This document shows positions 1 through 6,366 of a DNA stretch of 7,594 bases, piece by piece. Each line of letters begins with the position of its first letter. Positions within the stretch are counted from its first letter, which is position 1. A program made the translations under genes and the position numbers. Below the pieces are notes generated by a model, which was not told the origin of the DNA, did no database searches, and saw only the letters and a program-made list of their open reading frames with translations. Origin of the DNA: DATAQC01 sp038232455. Lineage in GTDB: Bacteria > Actinomycetota > Acidimicrobiia > Acidimicrobiales > AC-14. The DNA lies in assembly GCA_038232455.1 (NCBI GenBank), contig JBBSHU010000126.1:1-7594 (forward strand). Direction: 5' to 3'.

Positions 1-56
1 ACAACGCCTCCCACCCGTTCAACTCCATCGATGAACTCAGCATCGCCCTCACCTAG
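1..56 (+). CDS. Possible 3' end of an unidentified gene (partial)
   Basis: Reading from base 3, a frame runs off the left edge and gives NASHPFNSIDELSIALT before TAG at 54-56. Fifteen of its 17 codons end in G or C, which looks coding for this genome. The same frame stays open after the TAG as far as another TAG at 117-119, so the 57-116 stretch could be former coding sequence behind a premature stop. The product cannot be identified from 17 residues. A transposase or integrase tail is one possibility but no diagnostic residue is visible. A competing reading is a minus-strand gene starting with ATG at 43-41 behind an AGGTGAGGG-like ribosome site and leaving the window. Confidence is low because so little is present. 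Confidence 0.22.
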   Translation, partial: NASHPFNSIDELSIALT

Positions 57-136
57 GTAATACGCGGCGAGCGCCCGAAAACCCCCGCCCACCTGCGGAA
101 ACACCAAGCCACCGCGTAGCAGCCCGGAAACTCCCG

Positions 137-880
137 CTAGCAGGCCCGGGAATAGACGGACACGTGCCGCGAGCTGGTGGCCCCGAACGGTTCCCGGGCC
201 CAGCCGCCCCAGCGATCGGTCAGTTCCAGTCCGCCGAGGCGGGCCATGAGGTCGATCTCGGGCACGGACGCGTAGCGAATCGACCACGGCAGGAGGCGGA
301 TTCCGCCGGGAGAGAGCACGACGTCGTGGCCTCGAACCGTCTGGTCGAGAGGGTCGTGGTTTGTGGCCTGGAGCACGACCTCGTCGTCGGCCTGGGATAT
401 GACCGTGAGGGACTGTTCGAGCCGGGTCAACTCGGGGGCCAGGGCCTCGACCACGAAGCGGCCACCGGGGGCCAGCCGGGTGGCGGCGCCGGCCACGCAC
501 CGGCACTGGGCCGCCTGGTCGGCCAGTTCGAACAGCGAGTTGAAGGCCACGAACACCAGGTCGAAGCCGCCGGCGACGAGGTTGCCGACGTCGGCGAAGT
601 CGCCCACCACGACGGGGATCCCGGCACCGCCGGGCTTGGCCCGCAGCCGGTCGACCATGGCGGGAGAGGCGTCGATGCCGTGGACCTCCAGTCCCAGGGC
701 GGCCAGCGGCAAGGCGAGCCGGCCGGTGCCGATGCCCAGCTCGAGAACGCGAGCCGGTTGTTCGCTCCCTGCGGCTGGGGTGACCAGGTCGGCGAGGAGA
801 GCGGCGGTGGCCTCGGCCTCGGCGAACCGGACGGCGTGGCGCCGGTCGTAACCCTCGGCCCGTTGTTCGTCGTAGTCCAT
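137..880 (-). CDS. Class I SAM-dependent methyltransferase
   Basis: Predicted soluble cytoplasmic enzyme of 247 residues that transfers a methyl group from S-adenosylmethionine; the acceptor is unknown. A Rossmann-type methyltransferase core is visible. Motif I is VLELGIGTG at residues 45-53. The acidic residue ending strand 2 is D70 in VHGIDAS. GDF at 93-95 fits the adenine-binding loop, FDLVFVAFNSLF at 106-117 fits strand 4, and LAPGGRFVVE at 136-145 fits the post-motif strand. The ~100 residues after the core are rich in beta strands, as in the Methyltransf_25/11 group that includes sugar N-methyltransferases, but the similarity does not fix a substrate. The length is normal and there is no signal peptide. 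The ATG at 880-878 is the best start: the motif spacing is right, although no clear Shine-Dalgarno lies upstream. The gene is transcribed divergently from the membrane-protein operon and probably has no functional link to it. Confidence 0.88.
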   Translation of the reverse strand: MDYDEQRAEGYDRRHAVRFAEAEATAALLADLVTPAAGSEQPARVLELGIGTGRLALPLAALGLEVHGIDASPAMVDRLRAKPGGAGIPVVVGDFADVGNLVAGGFDLVFVAFNSLFELADQAAQCRCVAGAATRLAPGGRFVVEALAPELTRLEQSLTVISQADDEVVLQATNHDPLDQTVRGHDVVLSPGGIRLLPWSIRYASVPEIDLMARLGGLELTDRWGGWAREPFGATSSRHVSVYSRAC

Positions 881-935
881 GGACCCAGTTGAGCAGAGCG
901 GGGACCCTCTGCCACATCGGTCGGAGCCTCACCCG

Positions 936-947
936 TATCGATAAGGT
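936..947 (+). promoter_or_regulatory. Candidate -10 region for the five-gene operon
   Basis: The 77-bp gap between the divergent methyltransferase and operon genes contains one AT-richer patch, TATCGATAAGGT. It includes a perfect 8-bp palindrome, TATCGATA (936-943), and a TANNNT-type hexamer, TAAGGT (942-947). The hexamer ends 10 nt before the ATG at 958, which would give a leaderless or very short leader transcript, as is common in actinobacteria. No convincing -35 hexamer is visible. The AAGG in the same patch could instead act as a weak ribosome-binding site. The call rests on base composition and position only. Confidence 0.25.
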
Positions 948-957
948 CGCGACACCC

Positions 958-1956
958 ATGCCCCCCAACGGTGCCGACGGCGGACCGCCCCCTGGTCGAG
1001 ATCTTCCCGACGGGGGCGGACCAGGTGATCCCGACTGGACGGCGATCGACCCGCCGGCAGCCCCCCAGGCGGTGCCCGGACCGGTTGGCCTCCAGGCGGT
1101 GCCCGGGCCGGTTGGCGGCGAGTCACCGCCGCCGGACGGACCCCTTCTGATCGGGCCCATGAACTTCGTCGACATTCTCGACGGAGCCTTCACGCTCTAC
1201 CGGGCCAACGCCCGCACCCTCGTCGCCATCGCGGCCACCCTCCTCCTGCCCGTGAAGTTACTCGTGGCCTGGTTGGGCCGGGACGTGGCTGTCAGCGGAG
1301 CCTCGAACCTGCTCAGCGACTCTTCCGCCAATCGGCTCACGTTCGACCAGGGCTCCAGCGTTGCCCGCGCCCTTGTCGGCTTGGGCGTTGCGGTGCTTCT
1401 CGTTCCCTTCCTGCACGGGGTGGTCAGTCGGGTGGCCTGCGCCTCGTACTTCGGGGAACGGTTGGGTCCGGCCGACGCCCTGCGGGCGGTCCGGGGGCGA
1501 TGGTGGGCGCTCACTGCGGCATGGGTCCTCGTGCACCTGGCCGAGGGCGTGGGAGGGGTGCTGGCGTTCTTCCCTGCGCTGCTGGTGATGGCGCTGTTCA
1601 TGGCGGTGGCGCCGGCCATCGCCATCGAGGGTCTTGGCCCGATCCAGGGGATGCGCCGATCGGCCCATCTGGTGGGCCCCCGAATGTTTCCCGTGCTGGG
1701 CGTGGCTCTGGGCTCCGCCGTGGTCGTGTCCGGCGTCGACGTCGCCCTCGGGTGGCTGCCGGCGCTGCTCGGCGTGGTCACCGGCCCGTGGGGGTGGCTC
1801 TTCCGAGCTGCGGGCACCGTGACGACGGGCGTGCTGGCGGCCCCGTACGTCGCCCTGGTGGCGACGCTTGTCTACTTCGACGCCCGGATCCGGTCCGAGG
1901 GCATGGACGTGGTCCTGCTGGCCGCCCGACTCGGCCGGCGGGACACCGATGGCTAG
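958..1956 (+). CDS. Multi-pass membrane protein with proline-rich N-terminus (YciC/GDPD membrane-domain-like)
   Basis: Predicted integral membrane protein of 332 residues, first gene of the operon. Residues 1-65 are a hydrophilic Pro/Gly-rich tail, likely cytoplasmic, with a duplicated nonapeptide (QAVPGPVGL/QAVPGPVGG, residues 37-54). The membrane domain opens with MNFVDILDGAFTLYRAN (68-84), matching the amphipathic entry of the glycerophosphodiester-phosphodiesterase membrane-domain/DUF7847-like family. Hydrophobic segments lie near 85-106, 137-160, 183-224 (probably two helices), 244-271 and 286-307. The ending VALVATLVYFDARIRSEGMD (298-317) is typical of the family. There is no catalytic GDPD domain, so no enzyme activity is implied. 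By position it corresponds to M. tuberculosis Rv3689 (recalled, not searched). The ATG at 958 is preferred over an in-frame TTG at 889, which would run back through the intergenic region. The stop overlaps the next start by 8 bp. Function unknown. Confidence 0.82.
   Translation: MPPNGADGGPPPGRDLPDGGGPGDPDWTAIDPPAAPQAVPGPVGLQAVPGPVGGESPPPDGPLLIGPMNFVDILDGAFTLYRANARTLVAIAATLLLPVKLLVAWLGRDVAVSGASNLLSDSSANRLTFDQGSSVARALVGLGVAVLLVPFLHGVVSRVACASYFGERLGPADALRAVRGRWWALTAAWVLVHLAEGVGGVLAFFPALLVMALFMAVAPAIAIEGLGPIQGMRRSAHLVGPRMFPVLGVALGSAVVVSGVDVALGWLPALLGVVTGPWGWLFRAAGTVTTGVLAAPYVALVATLVYFDARIRSEGMDVVLLAARLGRRDTDG
1066..1119 (+). repeat. Two-copy 27-bp in-frame tandem repeat
   Basis: Two adjacent 27-bp units (1066-1092 and 1093-1119) share the core CAGGCGGTGCCCGG. 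They differ at the base after that core (A or G) and in the last three bases (CTC or GGC). They encode QAVPGPVGL and QAVPGPVGG in the proline-rich tail of the membrane protein at 958-1956. The frame is kept, so this looks like a slippage duplication tolerated in a disordered segment, and copy number may vary between strains. Confidence 0.85.
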
Positions 1957-2722
1957 GGGGTGGACGGCCAGGGCGGCGGCGATACTGGTCGGGGCGGTTC
2001 TGGGCGTGGGGGGCGTCCTGGGCCTGGGCGGCCCTTCGAGCGGGGTGCCGGGCCTCGGCCCGGCGGCACGGGCCACTGAGGTCCGTCCTGGTGGGGTTGC
2101 CGGTTCAGCCGCGGCCGACCTGCCGATTCCTCAGAGCGATCCGGCCAGGGCCCGGGGGATCGCCGACGACGTGCTCGCCCGGCCCGAGTACCGCGTGCCG
2201 TCGCCGACCCTCGTCGAGCGAGTCCTGAGGTGGGTGGCCGAGGTCGTTGCGCGTGTCTTCGGTGCCCTCATTGGCGGCGGGGGGGCGTCGTTGATCGCCT
2301 GGGGGGTTCTGGTCCTGGCGATCGGCGTCGTCGGCTTCCTGGTGGCGCGATTCGCCCGGGGCGTCACGCCCGATGCCGGCCGGCCCACGACCTCCACCTC
2401 TGTGCAGCTGCGGACGGCCACCGACTGGAGGGCCGAGGCCGACGCCCACGAGCGGGCCGGGCGCTGGCGTCCGGCCCTGCGGTGCCGGTATCGGGCCCTG
2501 GTGGCCGACCTGGCTGCCGGGGGCGTGGTCGACGAGGTGCCGGGGCGAACGGCCGGGGAGTATCGGGCGGCGGTCACCGTGGCCGCGCCCGATGTCGCTT
2601 CCGACTTCGCCGCCGTTACCGAACTGTTCGAGCGGGCCTGGTACGGACGCGCCCCCACCGGTGCCGACGATGCCGCCCACTTGTCGTCGCTCGCCGACCG
2701 CGTGCTGGCGGGCGCCCGATGA
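1949..2722 (+). CDS. DUF4129 domain membrane protein
   Basis: 257-residue membrane protein with a C-terminal DUF4129 domain; molecular function unknown. A first hydrophobic segment at about 8-28 is a signal anchor or uncleaved signal peptide. A polar stretch follows that probably lies outside the membrane (about 30-105). A second helix at 113-136 leads to the cytoplasmic DUF4129 region at about 158-235. The features matching DUF4129 are WRAEADAHERAGRWRPALR (160-178), the following RYRALVADLAAGGVV, the RTAGEY turn (200-205) and FERAWYG (227-233). DUF4129 proteins are regularly encoded beside MoxR and DUF58 genes, sometimes fused to transglutaminase domains; none is present here. The ATG at 1949 overlaps the upstream stop (ATGGCTAG), and a GGCGGG stretch upstream may serve as ribosome site. 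An ATG further upstream at 1868 in this frame would only translate a shadow of the previous gene. The position corresponds to M. tuberculosis Rv3690 (recalled). Confidence 0.85.
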   Translation: MARGWTARAAAILVGAVLGVGGVLGLGGPSSGVPGLGPAARATEVRPGGVAGSAAADLPIPQSDPARARGIADDVLARPEYRVPSPTLVERVLRWVAEVVARVFGALIGGGGASLIAWGVLVLAIGVVGFLVARFARGVTPDAGRPTTSTSVQLRTATDWRAEADAHERAGRWRPALRCRYRALVADLAAGGVVDEVPGRTAGEYRAAVTVAAPDVASDFAAVTELFERAWYGRAPTGADDAAHLSSLADRVLAGAR

Positions 2723-3900
2723 CGGGGACCCAGGGCGCGACGACGGGCGCCGGCTCCGGCCAGACGTCGCGCCGGCTGAAGGCGTGGGCTCCGGCGCTGG
2801 GCCTGGTGGTCGCGGCCATCGGGATCGCTGCGGTGATCGGGCCCGACCCCAACCCCGGGCCGCCCCTCGACCCGGGCTCGACGGCACCCGACGGGGCCAA
2901 GGCCGTGGTCGAGACACTGGCCGGCCTGGGCGCCGACGTCTCCGTTCAGCCGGGAGCGCCCGATGCCACCCGGAGAACGGCCCTGCTTCTCGACGACACC
3001 ATGGTCGAGGCCGAGCGGGCGGCCACGTCGAGATGGGTCGCGGCGGGAGGCACCCTGGTGGTGGCCGACCCTTACTCGCCGCTGAACCCGGCCGAGCTGG
3101 GCAAGCTGCGGTCGCCGGGGCCCCTCACTCCTGCACTGGAGCGGGGCTGCGCGGTGGCGGCGTTGCGTGAGGTCCGACAGGTGGATACCGGCGTTGCCAG
3201 CTTGCTGCAGGGGCCGCCGGGTTCCACCGCGTGCTTCTCGATCGGCGGGTCCCAGCGGACTCCGGAGCGCAGGGGCGGCCCCGACGGCGGAGCCTGGCTG
3301 GTGGTCGTGACCGAGGGCCGGGGCACGGTCGTTGCCCTCGGGGGCCCCGATGCCTTCACCAACGCCCGGCTGGGCCGGGCCGACAACGCCGTGCTGGCCG
3401 CTGCCCTGCTTGCCCCCAGGCGGGGCGAGCGGGTGGCGATCCTCGGACCGCGCCCACCCGGCACGGGCACGAGGACCCTCACGGACCTGGTGCCCCCGAG
3501 GGTGTGGTTCGCCTTGGCGCAGCTGGCGATTGCCTTCGTGGTCGTGATGGCCTGGCGGTCCCGTCGCCTGGGGCGTCCGGTGGTCGAGAGCCAGCCGGTC
3601 GAGCTGGCGGGCAGCGAGCTCGTTGTCGCCGTGGGCCACCTCATGCAGCGGGCCCGGGGCTCGGCCCGGGCTTCGGCCATCCTGCGCCAGGACCTACGCC
3701 GTACGCTGGCCGTGCGCCTCGGTCTGCCCGCCGACGCCACCTCCGATCAGGTGGCCGATGCCGCAGCCGCCTGGTCGGGTATCAAGGCGGAGCGCGTCCA
3801 CAATGTGTTGGAGGGCGGGACCCCGCCCGACGAGGCTGCACTGGTCCGGCTGGCTCAATCGGTTGTGTCCGTTCGTGAGGAGGTAATCGGTGGCGGTTGA
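2719..3900 (+). CDS. DUF4350 domain membrane protein
   Basis: 393-residue protein anchored by two helices: one near the N-terminus (about 23-41) and one after the DUF4350 domain (about 262-280). The stretch between them is probably extracytoplasmic. DUF4350 resembles the GATase-like fold of ABC-associated auxiliary proteins. The recognisable features are DGAKAVVETLAGLGADV (58-74), a strand LLLDDT (89-94), WVAAGGTLVVADPYSPL (106-122) and the late GTVVALGGPDAFTNARL (202-218) followed by RADNAVLAAAL (220-230). The region after the second helix (281-393) is a charged helical cytoplasmic tail. No catalytic triad is evident, so it is likely a structural or sensing component. The start is fixed by an ATGA overlap with the DUF4129 stop (2719-2722), a sign of translational coupling. 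The last 11 bp overlap the moxR start and the 3' end carries the moxR ribosome site. The order matches Rv3691 in M. tuberculosis (recalled). Confidence 0.85.
   Translation: MTGTQGATTGAGSGQTSRRLKAWAPALGLVVAAIGIAAVIGPDPNPGPPLDPGSTAPDGAKAVVETLAGLGADVSVQPGAPDATRRTALLLDDTMVEAERAATSRWVAAGGTLVVADPYSPLNPAELGKLRSPGPLTPALERGCAVAALREVRQVDTGVASLLQGPPGSTACFSIGGSQRTPERRGGPDGGAWLVVVTEGRGTVVALGGPDAFTNARLGRADNAVLAAALLAPRRGERVAILGPRPPGTGTRTLTDLVPPRVWFALAQLAIAFVVVMAWRSRRLGRPVVESQPVELAGSELVVAVGHLMQRARGSARASAILRQDLRRTLAVRLGLPADATSDQVADAAAAWSGIKAERVHNVLEGGTPPDEAALVRLAQSVVSVREEVIGGG
3877..3883 (+). promoter_or_regulatory. Strong ribosome-binding site fixing the moxR GTG start
   Basis: GAGGAGG lies 6 nt before the GTG at 3890, inside the final codons of the DUF4350 gene. 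It is the best Shine-Dalgarno sequence in the window and decides the moxR start despite the non-ATG codon. It implies that the ATPase is made efficiently even if coupling with the upstream gene is incomplete. Confidence 0.8.
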
Positions 3901-4885
3901 CAAGCAGGATGCGGCGCCCGAGCGGCCCCCTGAGCGGGGCGACCGTGATTCCCGGGCCGTGGTGCTCGCCGTGCGCGACGAGGTGGCAAAGGTCGTGGTG
4001 GGCCAGCAGAGCGTGATCACCGGGCTCATGGTCGCCCTCCTGGTGAGGGGGCACGTGTTGCTCGAAGGCGTGCCTGGCGTTGCCAAGACCCTGCTCGTCA
4101 AGGCCCTGGCCGCGTCGCTCGACCTCGAGTTCAAGCGTGTCCAGTTCACCCCGGACCTCATGCCGTCCGACATCATCGGCCAGACAATTCTGTCGCAGGG
4201 ATCGTTCCGGTTCCGGGAGGGCCCGGTGTTCACCAACCTCCTCCTCGCCGACGAGATCAATCGCACGCCGCCGAAGACCCAGGCCGCCCTGCTCGAGGCC
4301 ATGGAGGAACGCCAGGTGTCGGTGGAGGGCGAGGCCCGACCCCTGCCCGAGCCGTTCGTGGTGGTCGCCACTCAGAACCCGGTGGAGTACGAGGGCACCT
4401 ACCCATTGCCCGAAGCCCAGCTCGACCGCTTCCTCCTGAAACTGAACGTGGGCTACCCGACGGCCGACCAGGAGCTGGCCGTGCTCACCAGGCACGACCG
4501 GGGCCTCGACCCCCACGATCTGGCCGCCCAGGGGGTCGCCGCAGTGGGCGGGGCAGTCGACCTGGCCCGGGCCCGGGAGGAGGTGGCGACAGTGCGGGTG
4601 GAGGAGCCGGTGGCCGCCTACATCGTCGCTCTCGTGCGGGCCACCCGGGACTCGCCGTCGTTGGCCCTGGGTGCCTCGCCGCGAGGGGCCACCATGCTCC
4701 TGTGGGCGGCCAAGGCATGGTCGTGGCTGGCGGCCAAGCCGTTCGTGACCCCGGACGAGGTCAAGGCGGTGGCCAAACCGGCGCTACGCCATCGTTTGCA
4801 GCTGCGACCGGAAGTCGAGCTGGAGGGCGCCACCACCGACGGTGTGCTCGACGGCATCCTGGCCTCGGTCCCCGTGCCCCGGTAA
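3890..4885 (+). CDS. moxR: MoxR-family AAA+ ATPase
   Basis: 331-residue cytoplasmic AAA+ ATPase of the MoxR family, close to the usual family length. Motifs in order: Walker A GVPGVAKT (60-67), the MoxR region FTPDLMPSDIIG (86-97), Walker B LLLADEIN (117-124), sensor 1 VATQNP (159-164), the EAQLDRF arginine segment (175-181), and sensor 2 GASPRG (261-266) in the C-terminal lid helices. All catalytic positions are intact, so it should bind and hydrolyse ATP and work as a ring. MoxR proteins are thought to remodel or insert cofactors into partner proteins, usually together with a VWA/DUF58 protein encoded next door; here that partner is the 4979-6295 gene. The target of this subgroup (moxR2/Rv3692-like by context, recalled) is unknown. 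The start GTG overlaps the DUF4350 gene by 11 bp and follows a GAGGAGG site. TAA ends the gene directly at the left boundary of the inverted-repeat element. Confidence 0.95.
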   Translation: MAVDKQDAAPERPPERGDRDSRAVVLAVRDEVAKVVVGQQSVITGLMVALLVRGHVLLEGVPGVAKTLLVKALAASLDLEFKRVQFTPDLMPSDIIGQTILSQGSFRFREGPVFTNLLLADEINRTPPKTQAALLEAMEERQVSVEGEARPLPEPFVVVATQNPVEYEGTYPLPEAQLDRFLLKLNVGYPTADQELAVLTRHDRGLDPHDLAAQGVAAVGGAVDLARAREEVATVRVEEPVAAYIVALVRATRDSPSLALGASPRGATMLLWAAKAWSWLAAKPFVTPDEVKAVAKPALRHRLQLRPEVELEGATTDGVLDGILASVPVPR

Positions 4886-4975
4886 GGGTCAGAAAGATAA
4901 CCGCCTGTGCATTCTCCTGAGCCACCCGCCGGCGAGTCCGTCAATCCCATGCACAGGCGGTTATCTTCTGGACCC
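4886..4975. repeat. 90-bp inverted-repeat (MITE-like) element between moxR and the DUF58 gene
   Basis: Two 27-bp arms, 4886-4912 and 4949-4975, are inverted copies with 24/27 identity. Mismatches fall only at arm positions 6-8, and the inner 19 bp (AAGATAACCGCCTGTGCAT) pair perfectly. The 36-nt loop (4913-4948) contains a smaller palindrome, CGCCGGCG (4927-4934). The outer ends are GGGTC and GACCC. The element starts at the first base after the moxR TAA and stops 3 bp before the likely DUF58 ATG. It encodes nothing on its own. There is no U-tract, so it is not a standard terminator. It looks like a miniature inverted-repeat element or mobile hairpin. No clear target-site duplication is seen: TAA lies on the left and TCG on the right. 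In RNA it could form a very stable stem ending at the DUF58 start. Confidence 0.85.
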
Positions 4976-4978
4976 TCG

Positions 4979-6295
4979 ATGCCGGTCCCGACCGGGCGGC
5001 TGGCGGTCGTGGTGCTGCTGAGCGCCGTCGTGGTGCTCCTGAGCCCGGCTCCGTGGGTGGGCTTCGCTCTGGTGGAGGCGGCCATCGTGGTGGTCGGAGT
5101 GGTCGACTGGGCTCTGGGGGTACAGCCCGGTGCCGTCCCCGTCGAGCGAGACGTGCCGGGCGTGATCCCCCTCGATGGCGAAGCCGAGGTGGTGTGGCGG
5201 GTGGGGAACCCGGTCCGGTCGGGTCGGAGGCGTCGGCTGCGGGTGGCGCTGGCCGACGAGCTTGCGCCGTCCCTGCAGCCGTCGTCGCGCCGGGCCCGAC
5301 TGGTCGTGCCCCCGTCGGGCTGGTCGTCGGCCAAGGCGCTGCTCCGGCCCTCCCGGCGAGGCCGCTTCGTCGTAAGCGAGATCGTCGTGCGGGTGTCCGG
5401 ACCGCTTGGGCTGGTGGATCGGCAGGGAACGCGTCAGCTTCCTGCGGTGGTGCGGGTGTACCCACCCTTCAAGTCGCGCAAGGAGGCCGAGCTGCGCATC
5501 GACCGGGCCCGGATCCTAGAGGTGGGGCTGCGCTCCGCCGCCGGTCGAGGGGGCGGCACCGAGTTCGACTCGCTGCGCGACTACAGCGTCGACGACGAGT
5601 TCCGCCGCATCGACTGGGCGGCCACGGGCCGGTCGGGCCGGCCCATCGTGCGCACCTACCGGGCCGAGCGAAATCAGACCGTGCTGCTGCTGCTCGACTG
5701 CGGTCGCACCATGGCGGGCCGGGTCGCCGACGTCCCCCGCCTCGACCACGCCATGGACGCGGTGATGATGCTCACCGCCGTGGCCACCCGCCTGGGTGAC
5801 CGGGCTGGGCTCGTGGCATTCGACCGACGGGTGCGGGCGGTGGTGCCCCCCGGGCACTCCCACGATCAGTTGTCCCGGGTGACCGAGGCCATGTACGCGC
5901 TCGAGCCCGAGCTGGCCGAGAGCGACTACCGGGGAGCGTTAGCCGAGACACTCGTCCGCTTCCGCCGCCGGGCCCTCCTTGTGGTGTTCACCGAACTGGC
6001 CGACCAGGCCGTGACCGAGACGCTGCTTCCGGCCCTTCCCCTGGTGGCGCGCACGCACCTGCTGGTGGTGGCAAGCGTGGCCGACCCCGAGGTCGCCGGC
6101 TGGGCCGAGTCGGAGCCAGCAGACGCGGGGACCGCCTTCCGGAAGGCGGCCGCGGTGGCGGCCCGGGCGGAACGGGCTCGCACCGTGGCCCGCCTGCGCG
6201 GCATGGGAGCCACAGTCGTCGACGCCGAGCCCGGACGCCTGGCACCCCTGCTGGCCGACGCCTATCTGAGGGTCAAGGCGACGGGGCGCCTGTAA
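4979..6295 (+). CDS. DUF58 protein with VWA-like domain, MoxR partner
   Basis: 438-residue membrane-anchored DUF58 protein. Two N-terminal helices (about 9-22 and 27-47) are followed by a beta-rich region (50-165) and the DUF58 signature: YPPF (161-164), GGGTEFDSLRDYSVDDEFRRI (191-211), DWAATGRSGRPIVRTYRAER (212-231). The domain then takes a VWA-like fold, with the metal-site motif as DCGRT (240-244), a family variant of DxSxS. The C-terminus, ADAYLRVKATGRL, is typical, so the gene is complete. It probably receives or signals to the MoxR ATPase encoded just upstream. I chose ATG 4979 because DUF58 proteins usually begin with a short MP(x)P/RG stretch right before the first helix. A GTG at 4907 and an ATG at 4949 in the same frame would add 24 or 10 residues encoded by the inverted-repeat element. 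No good Shine-Dalgarno precedes 4979. The corresponding M. tuberculosis gene is Rv3693 (recalled). Confidence 0.9.
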   Translation: MPVPTGRLAVVVLLSAVVVLLSPAPWVGFALVEAAIVVVGVVDWALGVQPGAVPVERDVPGVIPLDGEAEVVWRVGNPVRSGRRRRLRVALADELAPSLQPSSRRARLVVPPSGWSSAKALLRPSRRGRFVVSEIVVRVSGPLGLVDRQGTRQLPAVVRVYPPFKSRKEAELRIDRARILEVGLRSAAGRGGGTEFDSLRDYSVDDEFRRIDWAATGRSGRPIVRTYRAERNQTVLLLLDCGRTMAGRVADVPRLDHAMDAVMMLTAVATRLGDRAGLVAFDRRVRAVVPPGHSHDQLSRVTEAMYALEPELAESDYRGALAETLVRFRRRALLVVFTELADQAVTETLLPALPLVARTHLLVVASVADPEVAGWAESEPADAGTAFRKAAAVAARAERARTVARLRGMGATVVDAEPGRLAPLLADAYLRVKATGRL

Positions 6296-6322
6296 GGGTC
6301 CGTGCCGAAATTGATCGCGCGT
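6295..6322 (+). repeat. Left terminal inverted repeat of the TnpB element
   Basis: This 28-bp end (starting AGGGTCCGTGCC and ending AATTGATCGCGCGT) matches the reverse complement of 7564-7591 at 22 of 28 positions. The inner 14 bases differ by one only (AATTGA[T/C]CGCGCGT). The outermost A may belong to the flank and to the DUF58 stop codon. Confidence 0.8.
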
Positions 6323-6350
6323 CTCGGGGTTCACTGTCGCACCCTGCCAA

Positions 6351-6356
6351 TAGGCT
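6351..6356 (+). promoter_or_regulatory. Candidate -10 hexamer for tnpB
   Basis: TAGGCT fits the TANNNT pattern and ends 10 nt before the tnpB ATG. No Shine-Dalgarno precedes that ATG (the upstream bases are GTGCTTTGTC), so a leaderless or near-leaderless transcript is plausible. No clear -35 is seen. Weak evidence. Confidence 0.22.
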
Positions 6357-6366
6357 GTGCTTTGTC

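Noticed and set aside
120..160. Terminator-like CCCGG...CCGGG pairing near the methyltransferase stop
   Set aside because: The arms are short and there is no T-tract on either strand; this is expected by chance in GC-rich DNA.
164..892. Long plus-strand open frame opposite the methyltransferase
   Set aside because: It is the antisense shadow of a gene with clear methyltransferase motifs. Its translation is low-complexity Gly/Gln/Val with no recognisable domain.
889..957. TTG start extending the first membrane protein by 23 residues
   Set aside because: No ribosome site lies before the TTG, the added residues would cover almost the whole divergent intergenic region, and an ATG at 958 fits better.
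2230..2718. Upstream extension of the DUF4350 frame
   Set aside because: The extension is Arg/Gly-rich shadow sequence within the DUF4129 gene. The ATGA overlap at 2719 gives a natural coupled start.
2131..3639. 502-codon minus-strand open frame
   Set aside because: It lies opposite the DUF4129 and DUF4350 genes, whose domains and start/stop overlaps are clear. The translation is Arg/Pro/Gly-rich and is explained by high GC.
4886..4975. Rho-independent terminator after moxR
   Set aside because: The stem is long enough, but the loop is 36 nt and no T-run follows the 3' arm. The operon partner also starts 3 bp later.
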